Of a stretch of DNA of 15,528 bases, positions 6,878-13,459 are shown piece by piece. The DNA is from Prevotella sp. UBA4341 (GTDB lineage: Bacteria > Bacteroidota > Bacteroidia > Bacteroidales > Bacteroidaceae): assembly GCA_002393705.1 (NCBI GenBank), contig DGTH01000179.1, positions 1 to 15,528 of the forward strand. The letters are read 5' to 3'. Position numbers and translations under genes: made by a program. The notes under the pieces are model-generated. The model searched no databases and was not told the origin of the DNA. It saw only the letters and a program-made list of their open reading frames with translations. Position 1 is the first letter of the stretch. Each line of letters begins with the position of its first letter.

Positions 6878-7816
6878 TTATTGGAAGCTGCGGTTCAGGA
6901 AGTCAGCCACGTGCCTTACGTACTCTTCTCTGTGGTCCATGTACGACTGGGCGTGCCCGCTGCCCCGGGTCACCCACAGCTCTTTCTTTCCGGGCTTGGC
7001 GTCGTAGAGCCTATAGACCATCTCCGTGGGAACGAAGGTGTCGCTGTCTCCATGAATGAACAGCATGGGCAGTTGCGACTTCTCAACCTGCCGTAGTGCC
7101 GATGCCTCCTCGAAGTCCCATCCGTTCAGTAGCCGGCAGAGCAGGCTCGCCGTGGGCAGCAGCGGAAAGGGCGGCAGTCCGAACTGGTTGTGCAGCTCGC
7201 CCCTGAACTCGTCATCTACGCTGGTGTAGCCGCAGTCCTCCACTATGCGCAAGTCGCTGATGCCCGCAGGCGGCTCGTCGCCAGACAGCATCATGGCCGT
7301 AGCGGCACCCATCGACACGCCGTGCACCACCATGGTGTCAGTCCTGAACAGCTCCATCCAGCGCCTTACGTCCTTGCGGTCCAGCCACCCCATCTGTATG
7401 GTCTCGCCGTTACTCAGCCCGTGGGCGTGCAGTTCGGGCATGACCACGTTGTAGCCCAGAAGGCGGTCATAGAGCCGTGCCAGATAAAGGAACTTCAGGG
7501 CATTGTCGCGCCATCCGTGCAGCACCACCGCTGTGCGCTGGCTGCAGTTGCTGATGTAGTAGGCATGCTGTTGCTCACCGTTGGTCGCCGTCACAAACGT
7601 GTCGCGCAGCGCCCCAACGCGTTGCAGGCTGTCCATCCATTCCTTCGCCTCGGGGTAGAGGTCGTACAGTTGCCTCAGGTGTTGTGCCGTGTCCGTCCTT
7701 TCGGGGTCAGGATTCAGCGAATAGCCCAGCAAATAGGCCGCGCCCCCAATGTCGGCCACGGCAAATGCTACCACGATGGCCGCCAATGTTTCTAATGTGT
7801 TGCGCAGTTTTTTCAT
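6878..7816 (-). CDS. Membrane-anchored alpha/beta hydrolase
   Basis: A 312-aa serine hydrolase of the alpha/beta fold. After a short basic N-terminus, residues about 9-31 form a hydrophobic anchor or uncleaved signal. The catalytic triad is readable: S168 in the elbow GVSMG, D259 in HGDSDTFVP and H288 in GSGHAQ, with oxyanion-hole HG at 100-101. The layout resembles BAAT/dienelactone-type esterases in Bacteroidetes; the substrate is unknown. I chose ATG 7816 because the open frame upstream to 8026 crosses the promoter region (-7 and -33 boxes at 7853-7883), so the longer version would start ahead of transcription. It is first in a minus-strand group with the PL9 lyase and the propeller lipoprotein, so a role in removing esters from pectin-derived material is possible but unproven. 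Confidence 0.82.
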   Translation of the reverse strand: MKKLRNTLETLAAIVVAFAVADIGGAAYLLGYSLNPDPERTDTAQHLRQLYDLYPEAKEWMDSLQRVGALRDTFVTATNGEQQHAYYISNCSQRTAVVLHGWRDNALKFLYLARLYDRLLGYNVVMPELHAHGLSNGETIQMGWLDRKDVRRWMELFRTDTMVVHGVSMGAATAMMLSGDEPPAGISDLRIVEDCGYTSVDDEFRGELHNQFGLPPFPLLPTASLLCRLLNGWDFEEASALRQVEKSQLPMLFIHGDSDTFVPTEMVYRLYDAKPGKKELWVTRGSGHAQSYMDHREEYVRHVADFLNRSFQ

Positions 7817-7852
7817 CAGGCGTTGCTGTATGGTTGTTCCTTTCTTTGCCTG

Positions 7853-7883
7853 CAAAGGTACGAATAAGTGAGAACAATGCAAA
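7853..7883 (-). promoter_or_regulatory. Bacteroidetes promoter of the hydrolase-PL9-lipoprotein group
   Basis: On the minus strand TTTG (7883-7880), a 19-bp spacer and TACCTTTG (7860-7853) match the Bacteroidetes primary sigma consensus TTTG/TAnnTTTG. Transcription would begin near 7847, about 30 nt before the ATG at 7816. Confidence 0.85.
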
Positions 7884-8025
7884 ACAAAACACGAAGTTTT
7901 TGTTTTCATTGTCGAACGAAAGTACCTTCGACGAAGGTCAGAGGTACGAATAAGTGAGAACAATGCAAAACAAAACACGAAGTTTTTTGATTTTGCATTG
8001 TCGAACGAAAGTACTTTTGACGACA
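7856..8025 (-). repeat. 86-bp promoter element, tandemly duplicated
   Basis: Copy A begins at 7856 and copy B at 7942, both opening AGGTACGAATAAGTGAGAAC. Each contains a dyad (ACAATGCAAAACAAAA at 7874-7889 against TTTTTGTTTTCATTGT at 7897-7912 in copy A) and ends with GAACGAAAGTAC plus TTCGAC or TTTGAC. Copy B keeps the -33 box, but its -7 box is TACCTCTG, a likely weakened or dead promoter. A related single copy lies in front of comM at 13276-13355. Confidence 0.85.
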
Positions 8026-8120
8026 TGTCAAGGGTCGTGAAAGCAGGTATAATGAGGGACTTAACTGTTAAATAAATGTTAAATCATATACTCAAAAGAA
8101 CAACGTAACCATTATTTTTA

Positions 8121-8128
8121 TACTTTTG
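8121..8128 (+). promoter_or_regulatory. Possible -7 box upstream of the AAA+ gene
   Basis: TACTTTTG fits TAnnTTTG and is followed by CAGCC. No TTTG lies 19-21 bp upstream, so only half of the consensus is present. It is the best candidate for driving the gene at 8454. Confidence 0.4.
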
Positions 8129-8210
8129 CAGCCCCAAAATGGAGAATAAACCTATCACATTTAAATAAACGTAATGAAAAAAGAAACCAACAGAAATTTA
8201 GTCAATGAGC

Positions 8211-8269
8211 TATTGGCGGTTAGCTGATGGCTGTTAGCTGTTGACGTTGACATGAGCGTTAGCGTTGAC
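8211..8269 (+). repeat. Short degenerate heptamer then hexamer repeat
   Basis: Five heptamers (TATTGGC, GGTTAGC, TGATGGC, TGTTAGC, TGTTGAC; 8211-8245) pass into four hexamers (GTTGAC, ATGAGC, GTTAGC, GTTGAC; 8246-8269). It is non-coding apart from the end of a 17-codon ORF. Confidence 0.65.
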
Positions 8270-8453
8270 TACTCTGAAGGGCGTTCTTTGACATTTTGAT
8301 ACAATTACGTGCAACTATGTGATAGAGATTCTACACCTTTTTGAATTTCTATGATACCAAGGGCGGGCCTTACGGCTTGGCCCTAATGACTCTTGCGCTC
8401 TTTACTGAGCAATCGTTTTCAGATGTTTTTATTACTTTACTTCCAACTTTTTT

Positions 8454-10532
8454 ATGTACAATATCGATAAGATAGAAGTTTCATTAGCATCAGAACACAA
8501 GTCTCATTACACTATTGGTGGCGTTACCGTCACCATCATCATGAAAAACGCTCCCTTCGATGCAGAAGATTTCAGCGAGTGTCAATGCAACATCTACGCT
8601 GACGACTTCTTCCCTATGTGCAGCAGCTTGGACGCTGCGCAGTCGGACTTCGAGTGGCCCACACTCGTGTATGCCATGCAGTCGTGTCGTGTCTGGCTAC
8701 CCGGCAAATACACCCTGTATCTTCGCTGGATGAACGACGTGCTGCTGCAGGTTCCGCTGACCCTCACCAAGCGCGGACACTTCAGGCTCTCGGCCATGAA
8801 AGAAGAAGAGCCGTTAGGACTGGCAGACATCGTAACCTGCAGTCTGGAGGGTAAGCACGGCGGCTGGACCCTGATGGCGAGCCAGCCAGGAACGGCCATG
8901 CTGCGGCGCAAGGCGATGGAGAATGCGCAGATAGACCTCTTCAACATCTATCGGGAGGGACTTTCCCGTCCACCCGTCAAGGAGAACAGGAACTACCTCA
9001 TCAGCACGGTCAACAGGGACCTGGACGACAAAACCCTGCAGCTCTTCCACAAGACGGTGGGGCGGGGCGAGATGCTCGTCTGCCTGGACTGCCAGACACT
9101 CTATGATGTCACCCGCGGCAACCCCTACGAGTCTCTGAATGAACGACTGGACCAGCCTGACTATGCCGCGTACTGCCTGACCAACGTCGGCTCGCTGCTC
9201 TCTACGGGCGGCAAGGTCATCGTCAGGCGCATCGTCGAGAAAGTGCGACAGGACAAGCGCAGCTGCCTCTGGCTGTGCGGACTGAAACAGGAAGTGGACA
9301 ACGTGCTGGAGGTGTTCCCCTCGCTGAACGACTTCTTCCCGCGCGAAAACCGCTTAGAGCAACAGCCTTACACCGCCTTCGAAATGGTGCAGGCCTTCAA
9401 CGGCGCAGTCATTGAGGCGGGGCTTGAGCTGTCTTCAATAGCCTCCCACCGCCTGGCACTGGCCGTGCTGAAAGCCCACGGGCTGGGCCGGCTCTCCGGC
9501 TGGACGCTGGCTGACGTGCGGCGCTTCGTGGCAGAAGACGTCTGTCCTCGCTTTATTCAGCGTACTATCAACAACCTTGCCAGTTTCCAGGTTGACACGC
9601 TGGAGCCCGGGGACCTGAACCTTGGCCGCCTGACCGAGGGACAGACCGACTTCGAGGAGAGCATACGTGAGCTGAACGCTATGGTGGGACTTGACGACGT
9701 CAAGCAGAGCATCATCACCGTGGCCAACCAGACCCGCTTCAGCATCGAACGGAAACGCTTAGGCCTGAAGACACGAGGCAAAAACGTCTTCCATGCCATA
9801 TTCACCGGCAATCCCGGAACGGGCAAGACGACCGTAGCGCGGCAGTTGGGCAAGGTATATCACTCGCTCGGACTGCTTTCCAAAGGCGATGTCGTCGCCG
9901 TTGACCGCACGCGCCTCGTGGGGCGTTACATCGGTGAGACCGAGGAGAACATGAAGGCCGTGCTCGAAGAGGCTCGCGGTAACGTGCTTTTCATTGACGA
10001 GGCCTATACGCTCTACGACGGAGCCAATGACCGCAAGGACTTCGGAGGACGGGTCATCGACTCGCTGCTCACCGTGCTGACACAGCCCGACCCGGACATG
10101 CTCATCATTCTGGCAGGGTACGAGAAGGAAATGGACGGCATGCTCCAGACCAATCCCGGGCTCATGGGGCGCTTTCCTTACAAGTTCCGCTTTCAGGACT
10201 ATGACGCTCTGCAGCTCATGGACATTGCCTGCCGCCTGCTGAAACGCGAGGACTACGTGCTCACCGATGAGGCTGCCAAGGAACTGCTCTCCACCATTGA
10301 GCTGACCCTGCAGCAGCGCACGCGTAACTTCGGTAATGCACGCTGGGTGGAGCAGTACATCAGCAACGGCATCATTCCCGCGCTGGCCGACCGTGTGACG
10401 GCTCACGAAGGACCTGTTACGGCCGCACTCTACCAGACCATAGAGGTCGCTGACATCCGAAAGGCCTTCGAGAAGTTCAACCCCCGCACCATCGAACTGA
10501 AACCCCGCCGTCAGATAGGCTTCAGCGCCTGA
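8454..10532 (+). CDS. CbbX/CfxQ-type AAA+ ATPase with a degenerate N-terminal AAA module
   Basis: A 692-aa cytoplasmic AAA+ protein. The active module is about 405-675: Walker A GNPGTGKT (452-459), a YIGET pore-type loop (492-496), Walker B VLFIDE (511-516), AGYEKEMD after the sensor strand (554-561) and arginine-finger-like R573 in GLMGRF. These are hallmarks of the CbxX/CfxQ (CbbX, EccA) group, hexameric remodelers of protein complexes. Residues 1-130 form a beta-rich domain I do not recognise. Residues about 180-375 resemble a second module of the same group without Walker A or B: CGLKQEVDNVLEVFPSLNDF lines up with AGYEKEMDGMLQTNPGLMGR, and the helices after it also correspond. No partner is evident from the neighbours; the client is unknown. 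The ATG at 8454 is the first in-frame start. Confidence 0.85.
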   Translation: MYNIDKIEVSLASEHKSHYTIGGVTVTIIMKNAPFDAEDFSECQCNIYADDFFPMCSSLDAAQSDFEWPTLVYAMQSCRVWLPGKYTLYLRWMNDVLLQVPLTLTKRGHFRLSAMKEEEPLGLADIVTCSLEGKHGGWTLMASQPGTAMLRRKAMENAQIDLFNIYREGLSRPPVKENRNYLISTVNRDLDDKTLQLFHKTVGRGEMLVCLDCQTLYDVTRGNPYESLNERLDQPDYAAYCLTNVGSLLSTGGKVIVRRIVEKVRQDKRSCLWLCGLKQEVDNVLEVFPSLNDFFPRENRLEQQPYTAFEMVQAFNGAVIEAGLELSSIASHRLALAVLKAHGLGRLSGWTLADVRRFVAEDVCPRFIQRTINNLASFQVDTLEPGDLNLGRLTEGQTDFEESIRELNAMVGLDDVKQSIITVANQTRFSIERKRLGLKTRGKNVFHAIFTGNPGTGKTTVARQLGKVYHSLGLLSKGDVVAVDRTRLVGRYIGETEENMKAVLEEARGNVLFIDEAYTLYDGANDRKDFGGRVIDSLLTVLTQPDPDMLIILAGYEKEMDGMLQTNPGLMGRFPYKFRFQDYDALQLMDIACRLLKREDYVLTDEAAKELLSTIELTLQQRTRNFGNARWVEQYISNGIIPALADRVTAHEGPVTAALYQTIEVADIRKAFEKFNPRTIELKPRRQIGFSA

Positions 10533-10576
10533 CGAAAGTTTAACACTTCCGTTGTCACTTTTTTGGGCCGTTTCTC

Positions 10577-10607
10577 TTGCAAAACCAAGAAAAATTTCGT
10601 ACCTTTG
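10577..10607 (+). promoter_or_regulatory. Promoter ahead of the structured leader
   Basis: TACCTTTG at 10600-10607 is a perfect Bacteroidetes -7 box. TTGC at 10577-10580 lies 19 bp upstream and partly matches the -33 TTTG. It would start transcription near 10613, about 300 nt before the chosen start of the next gene. Confidence 0.65.
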
Positions 10608-10636
10608 CAGAGAACGTTCAAGTTCCCTTTCAGCAG

Positions 10637-10724
10637 GCAATAACGACGGTTATTGCAGTTTGTACCGTCAAGTCGGCACCTTCCTGTCAGAAAAGTGCCG
10701 TCTTGACTTCAGAAAAGTGCCGAC
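10637..10724 (+). promoter_or_regulatory. Structured 5' leader with mutually exclusive hairpins
   Basis: Several stems share strands. GCAATAAC/GTTATTGC (10637-10656, GACG loop) competes with GACGGT (10645-10650)/ACCGTC (10664-10669). The arm GTCAAGTCGGCAC (10667-10679) can pair with GTGCCGTCTTGAC (10695-10707, 12 of 13 matches) or, via GTCGGCAC, with GTGCCGAC (10717-10724). A 14-bp direct repeat TCAGAAAAGTGCCG occurs at 10687 and 10709. This looks like a switch or attenuator; it matches no riboswitch class I know. Confidence 0.5.
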
Positions 10725-10763
10725 ATGTTGCTTTTCAGTTACGTTTTACTTACAAAAAAGAGA

Positions 10764-10853
10764 ATGAGAAAAAGATTCTTTCATGAGCGGGTGTGCAGCT
10801 GTTCACCCGTTCGTGGTGTGCAGTATATGCAACCAGACCTGTTGCGTGCGTAG
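10764..10853 (+). CDS. Possible 29-aa leader peptide
   Basis: An ATG-initiated 29-codon ORF just after the structured leader. It starts MRKRFFHE, has two close cysteines (C11, C13) and ends in MQPDLLRA. An overlapping ORF in another frame (10783-10902, 39 codons) has six cysteines, including a CC pair. Either could be a translated sensor ahead of the next gene, or neither. No homology can be claimed from sequence alone. Confidence 0.3.
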   Translation: MRKRFFHERVCSCSPVRGVQYMQPDLLRA

Positions 10854-10915
10854 TGAACCGCGAGATACACCCCATCAGGTGTGCCTCCACCTGCGGGCGT
10901 AAAGCCTGCAAAGCC

Positions 10916-11425
10916 ATGACCTTGGGTGACCTTTGCGCGGAGGCCGGCCATCCCCAGTGGGCTAAACATCTGTGGGCTTTCGGCATTGAACAGATACACG
11001 ACAAGGACTATACAGACTGGCTGGGCGTGTGGTTCAACCCCGATTATGTCTGTCTGCAGGATGTTATCTCCAATGGATGGTGTGAACTGCTGGGCCGGCG
11101 TATCGATGACATTGACCGTCGCTACGGCTTCAATAACCCGCAGGGACGCAACTGCTGGGAATACTGGGCTGGCGACGGGTGGTACGAATCCTTCAGATAC
11201 GAGAAGTTTGACGTTGATTCGGACTATTGGCGCGACTATTTCCTGACCATGCGTAGGGAGGCCATGCAGGAGCAGGCCACGCAGCGCCTCTTCCGCGAGG
11301 GGCAGGGAGAATTGCCTCCCCAGGCGCAAGACTTCTTCTACTATTGGGAGGACTTCGATCCCACCGAGCAGGACCTCTACTTCAAAATAGACGACTGGGA
11401 CTTTGAGTGCTCTTCATCAGGATGA
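10916..11425 (+). CDS. Unknown acidic, aromatic-rich cytoplasmic protein
   Basis: A 169-aa protein that I do not recognise. It has no signal peptide or membrane segment. It is rich in Asp/Glu and Trp/Tyr, with repeated W-Y-D clusters (CWEYWAGDGWYES in the middle; FFYYWEDFDP and KIDDWDFECSSSG at the end). I chose ATG 10916 because the protein becomes compositionally consistent from there. The frame remains open to a GTG at 10793, but that extension is Cys/Arg-rich, unlike the rest, and overlaps leader ORFs. The gene follows its own promoter and a structured leader, so it is probably regulated separately from the AAA+ gene. Its 3' end meets a decayed RhuM gene on the other strand. Confidence 0.6.
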   Translation: MTLGDLCAEAGHPQWAKHLWAFGIEQIHDKDYTDWLGVWFNPDYVCLQDVISNGWCELLGRRIDDIDRRYGFNNPQGRNCWEYWAGDGWYESFRYEKFDVDSDYWRDYFLTMRREAMQEQATQRLFREGQGELPPQAQDFFYYWEDFDPTEQDLYFKIDDWDFECSSSG

Positions 11426-11656
11426 TTTCTTCAACTCATCAGCCGAAAGACAGTTCTTGGCTATCTTCACGTCATTCCTTCTAATTTCCTTCCTCGTATA
11501 TATGAAGAATATGCTCATTAATGGTAGAGTGTGACTTGCCTACAGCTCTGCCATTTGGTCTATAGTCAGCCATACCGTTTTATCTTCCAACCGAACATCA
11601 AGCCGGACGACACCATCCGCCGTACGATAGATGATGATGTTCTGTTGCTCGTCCAT
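11417..11656 (-). pseudogene. Decayed RhuM-family gene remnant
   Basis: The minus strand from ATG 11656 reads MDEQQNIIIYRTADGVVRLD..VWLTIDQMAEL, then hits a stop. A shifted frame continues as GKSHSTINEHILHIYEEGN and stops. A further frame gives NDVKIAKNCLSADELKKS and a stop at 11417. Intact RhuM proteins (about 330 aa) have IIIYxTxDG..VWLT..QMAELF, then SxSTINEHIxxIFEEGEL near the start, and DVxIAKNYLxxxEL far downstream. The remnant therefore retains the N-terminus and a small C-terminal piece, with at least two frameshifts and a large internal deletion. RhuM-like genes are often mobile or accessory (some sit near restriction systems), so this marks a lost acquired gene. Confidence 0.75.
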
Positions 11657-11682
11657 ACCTTATTATATATTAGCATCGAAAA

Positions 11683-13254
11683 TCAAAGTCCTCTCTCTGC
11701 CCAGTCACCGCGGTCGAGGTTACGATACCCGATGGCTTCGGCGATGTGCATGGATTGGACTTTTTCTGAGCCGGCGAGGTCGGCAATGGTGCGGGCCACC
11801 TTGAGGATGCGGCTGTAGGCACGGGCAGAGAGCTTCAGGCGCTCCATGGCCATGCGAAGCATGTCGAGTGAGGCGGCGTCGGGCTCGGCGAACTGGTGGA
11901 GCATGCGCTCGGTCATCATAGCGTTGCAGTGGATTCGGCCCATCCCCCCGCCCTTCCCTAAGGGAAGGGAGCTAAAACGTTCGGTCTGGATGTTGCGAGC
12001 CTTGATGACTCGCTCGCGGATGACGGCCGACGGCTCGCCGGGCTTCATCTGCGAGAGCTGGGCGAAGGGCACAGCCTGAATCTCGCAGTGGATGTCGATG
12101 CGGTCGAGTAGCGGACCCGAGATTTTGTTCATGTAGCGCTGAATCTGTCCCGGCGTGCAGGCGCAGCTGTGAGTGGGGTCGCCATAGTAGCCGCAGGGAC
12201 AGGGGTTCATCGAGGCTATGAGCATGAACGAGCAGGGATACTCCACGTTGTACTTGGCACGGCTAATGGTTATTTTCCGGTCTTCTAAGGGCTGGCGCAG
12301 TACTTCGAGCACGGAGCGCGAGAGTTCTGGCATTTCGTCAAGAAAGAGCACGCCGTTATGGGCCAGGCTGATTTCACCGGGTTGCGGGTTTTGGCCTCCG
12401 CCAACCAGTGCGACTTGCGAAATGGTGTGGTGGGGAGCACGGAAGGGGCGCTGGCTGATAAGGCTGGTGTTGCGGTCCAGCTTGCCGGCAATAGAGTGTA
12501 TTTGTGTGGTTTCCAGACTTTCGGCCAGTGACAGCGGGGGCAGTATGCTGGGCAGACGCTTGGCCAGCATGGACTTTCCGGAGCCTGGAGGGCCTATCAT
12601 GATGAGGTTATGGCCACCGGCCGCTGCCACCTCTAAGGCTCGCTTGACGCTCTCCTGGCCGCGCACGTCACTGAAGTCGAGCTCAAAGTGATTCTGCTGT
12701 TCGTAAAACTCCTTGCGGGTGTCAATGTGTGTCGGTTCCAGGGCGGAGTGGCCGTTGAAGAAGTTGATGACCTCCATGAGGTCCTCCATGCCATAGACGT
12801 CGAGGTTGTTGACCACGGCGGCTTCGCGGATGTTCTGCTTGGGCACGATGAGTCCGGTAAACTTCTCCTTGCGGGCGCGGATGGCCACGGGCAGTGCACC
12901 GCGTATGGGCATGAGACGTCCGTCGAGTCCCAGTTCGCCTACGAGCATGAATTTGTCCAGTCGCTCAGCCGCCACCTTGTCGTTAGCGGCCAGAATTCCG
13001 ATGGCCAGCGGCAGGTCGTAGCCAGAGCCTTCTTTCTTGATGTCGGCGGGCGACAGGTTGGCCGTAATGTCCATCATGGGCATTTTCAGGCCGTTGTTGA
13101 TGAGGGCGGCTTTTATGCGGTCGTAGCTTTCCCTGACGGCTGTATCGGCCAGTCCCGTCAGGTGAAACTGTACTCCGCGCGACATGCTTATCTCGACTGT
13201 AACTGTTGTAACCTCCAACCCGTTGACGGCTGCGCAATATGTTTTAACCAGCAT
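11683..13254 (-). CDS. comM: YifB/ComM family Mg-chelatase-like AAA+ ATPase
   Basis: A 523-aa member of the ComM/YifB family, a hexameric helicase that promotes branch migration during natural transformation in species where it has been tested. An N-terminal ChlI-type domain (about 20-140, with SGYDLPLAIGIL) precedes the AAA+ core: Walker A GPPGSGKS (221-228), Walker B VLFLDE (302-307) and the family Cys cluster PCPCGYYG..CAC (C352, C354, C364, C366). The C-terminal part has the usual lid (LSARAYSRILKVARTIADL). Residues 428-440 (SLPLGKGGGMGR) are an unusual insertion between the conserved ERF and HCNAMM segments, encoded by a palindromic DNA repeat. I set the start at 13254 because the upstream frame (to 13362) runs through the promoter; the family normally starts with a short M-x-VKTYxAAVxGLE. 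Confidence 0.92.
   Translation of the reverse strand: MLVKTYCAAVNGLEVTTVTVEISMSRGVQFHLTGLADTAVRESYDRIKAALINNGLKMPMMDITANLSPADIKKEGSGYDLPLAIGILAANDKVAAERLDKFMLVGELGLDGRLMPIRGALPVAIRARKEKFTGLIVPKQNIREAAVVNNLDVYGMEDLMEVINFFNGHSALEPTHIDTRKEFYEQQNHFELDFSDVRGQESVKRALEVAAAGGHNLIMIGPPGSGKSMLAKRLPSILPPLSLAESLETTQIHSIAGKLDRNTSLISQRPFRAPHHTISQVALVGGGQNPQPGEISLAHNGVLFLDEMPELSRSVLEVLRQPLEDRKITISRAKYNVEYPCSFMLIASMNPCPCGYYGDPTHSCACTPGQIQRYMNKISGPLLDRIDIHCEIQAVPFAQLSQMKPGEPSAVIRERVIKARNIQTERFSSLPLGKGGGMGRIHCNAMMTERMLHQFAEPDAASLDMLRMAMERLKLSARAYSRILKVARTIADLAGSEKVQSMHIAEAIGYRNLDRGDWAERGL
11938..11975. repeat. Palindromic repeat inserted in frame in comM
   Basis: CCCTTCCCT, A, AGGGAAGGG (11951-11969) is a perfect 9-bp dyad with a one-base centre, next to a C-run CATCCCCCCG (11941-11950). 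On the coding strand it is read as SLPLGKGGGMGR, 13 residues absent from the usual alignment between ERF and HCNAMM. The length keeps the frame. Confidence 0.75.
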
Positions 13255-13275
13255 AGCTTCTTTCTGTTTTTCCGA

Positions 13276-13306
13276 CAAAGGTACGAATAAACGAGAGAAA
13301 TGCAAA
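13276..13306 (-). promoter_or_regulatory. Bacteroidetes promoter of comM
   Basis: Minus strand: TTTG (13306-13303), a 19-bp spacer and TACCTTTG (13283-13276). It is the same sequence family as the promoter at 7853-7883, sharing TTATTCGTACCTTTG. The transcript leader before ATG 13254 would be under 20 nt. Confidence 0.85.
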
Positions 13307-13355
13307 AGAAAAGCCTGACTTTTCTTTTCATTTCCGAGAGAAAGTACATTCGACG
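13297..13355. repeat. Dyad element overlapping the comM promoter
   Basis: GAAATGCAAAAGAAAAG (13297-13313) faces CTTTTCTTTTCATTTC (13319-13334), a 16-bp stem with a single bulged C, followed by GAGAGAAAGTACATTCGACGG. The same architecture, including the bulged C and the GAAAGTAC-TTCGAC tail, is present at 7856-8025 with matching changes in both arms. Confidence 0.75.
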
Positions 13356-13428
13356 GAGTCAACGATACAACATTTTTATTGAAAACGAAAAAAACGTTTA
13401 GTTTTTTCGTGGACTCAGAGAATTACGC

Positions 13429-13436
13429 TACCTTTG
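13429..13436 (+). promoter_or_regulatory. -7 box of the ATP-grasp gene promoter
   Basis: TACCTTTG followed by CACC, the consensus Bacteroidetes -7 box. The -33 region is a T-rich stretch (13401-13409) rather than a clean TTTG. Transcription would start near 13442, about 20 nt before the ATG at 13460, which rules out the longer ORF start at 13379. Confidence 0.7.
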
Positions 13437-13459
13437 CACCATACCAAATACATGTAACG

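Larger units (their letters stand above)
8034..8453 (+). other. AT-rich intergenic region and long leader of the AAA+ gene
   Basis: No convincing gene. A possible plus-strand -7 box TACTTTTG lies at 8121-8128 without a clear -33 partner. If used, it gives a leader of about 320 nt before the ATG at 8454. The region contains a 17-codon ORF (8174-8227, MKKETNRNLVNELLAVS), a heptamer/hexamer repeat (8211-8269) and a GC-rich segment able to form a short hairpin (about 8357-8384). The upstream part (8034-8120) looks featureless. Confidence 0.45.

Noticed and set aside
7817..8026. N-terminal extension of the alpha/beta hydrolase from 8026
   Set aside because: The extension translates the duplicated promoter element, including the -7 and -33 boxes at 7853-7883, so it lies upstream of the expected transcription start.
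10793..10915. GTG 10793 as start of the unknown acidic protein
   Set aside because: The added 41 residues are Cys/Arg-rich, unlike the rest, and overlap leader ORFs in other frames. ATG 10916 is preferred, though not proven.
13255..13362. N-terminal extension of comM from 13362
   Set aside because: It runs through the comM promoter (13276-13306); the family N-terminus begins at MLVKTYCAAVNGLE.
13379..13459. Longer start of the ATP-grasp protein at 13379
   Set aside because: It lies upstream of the -7 box at 13429-13436; the ATG pair at 13460/13463 is just downstream.
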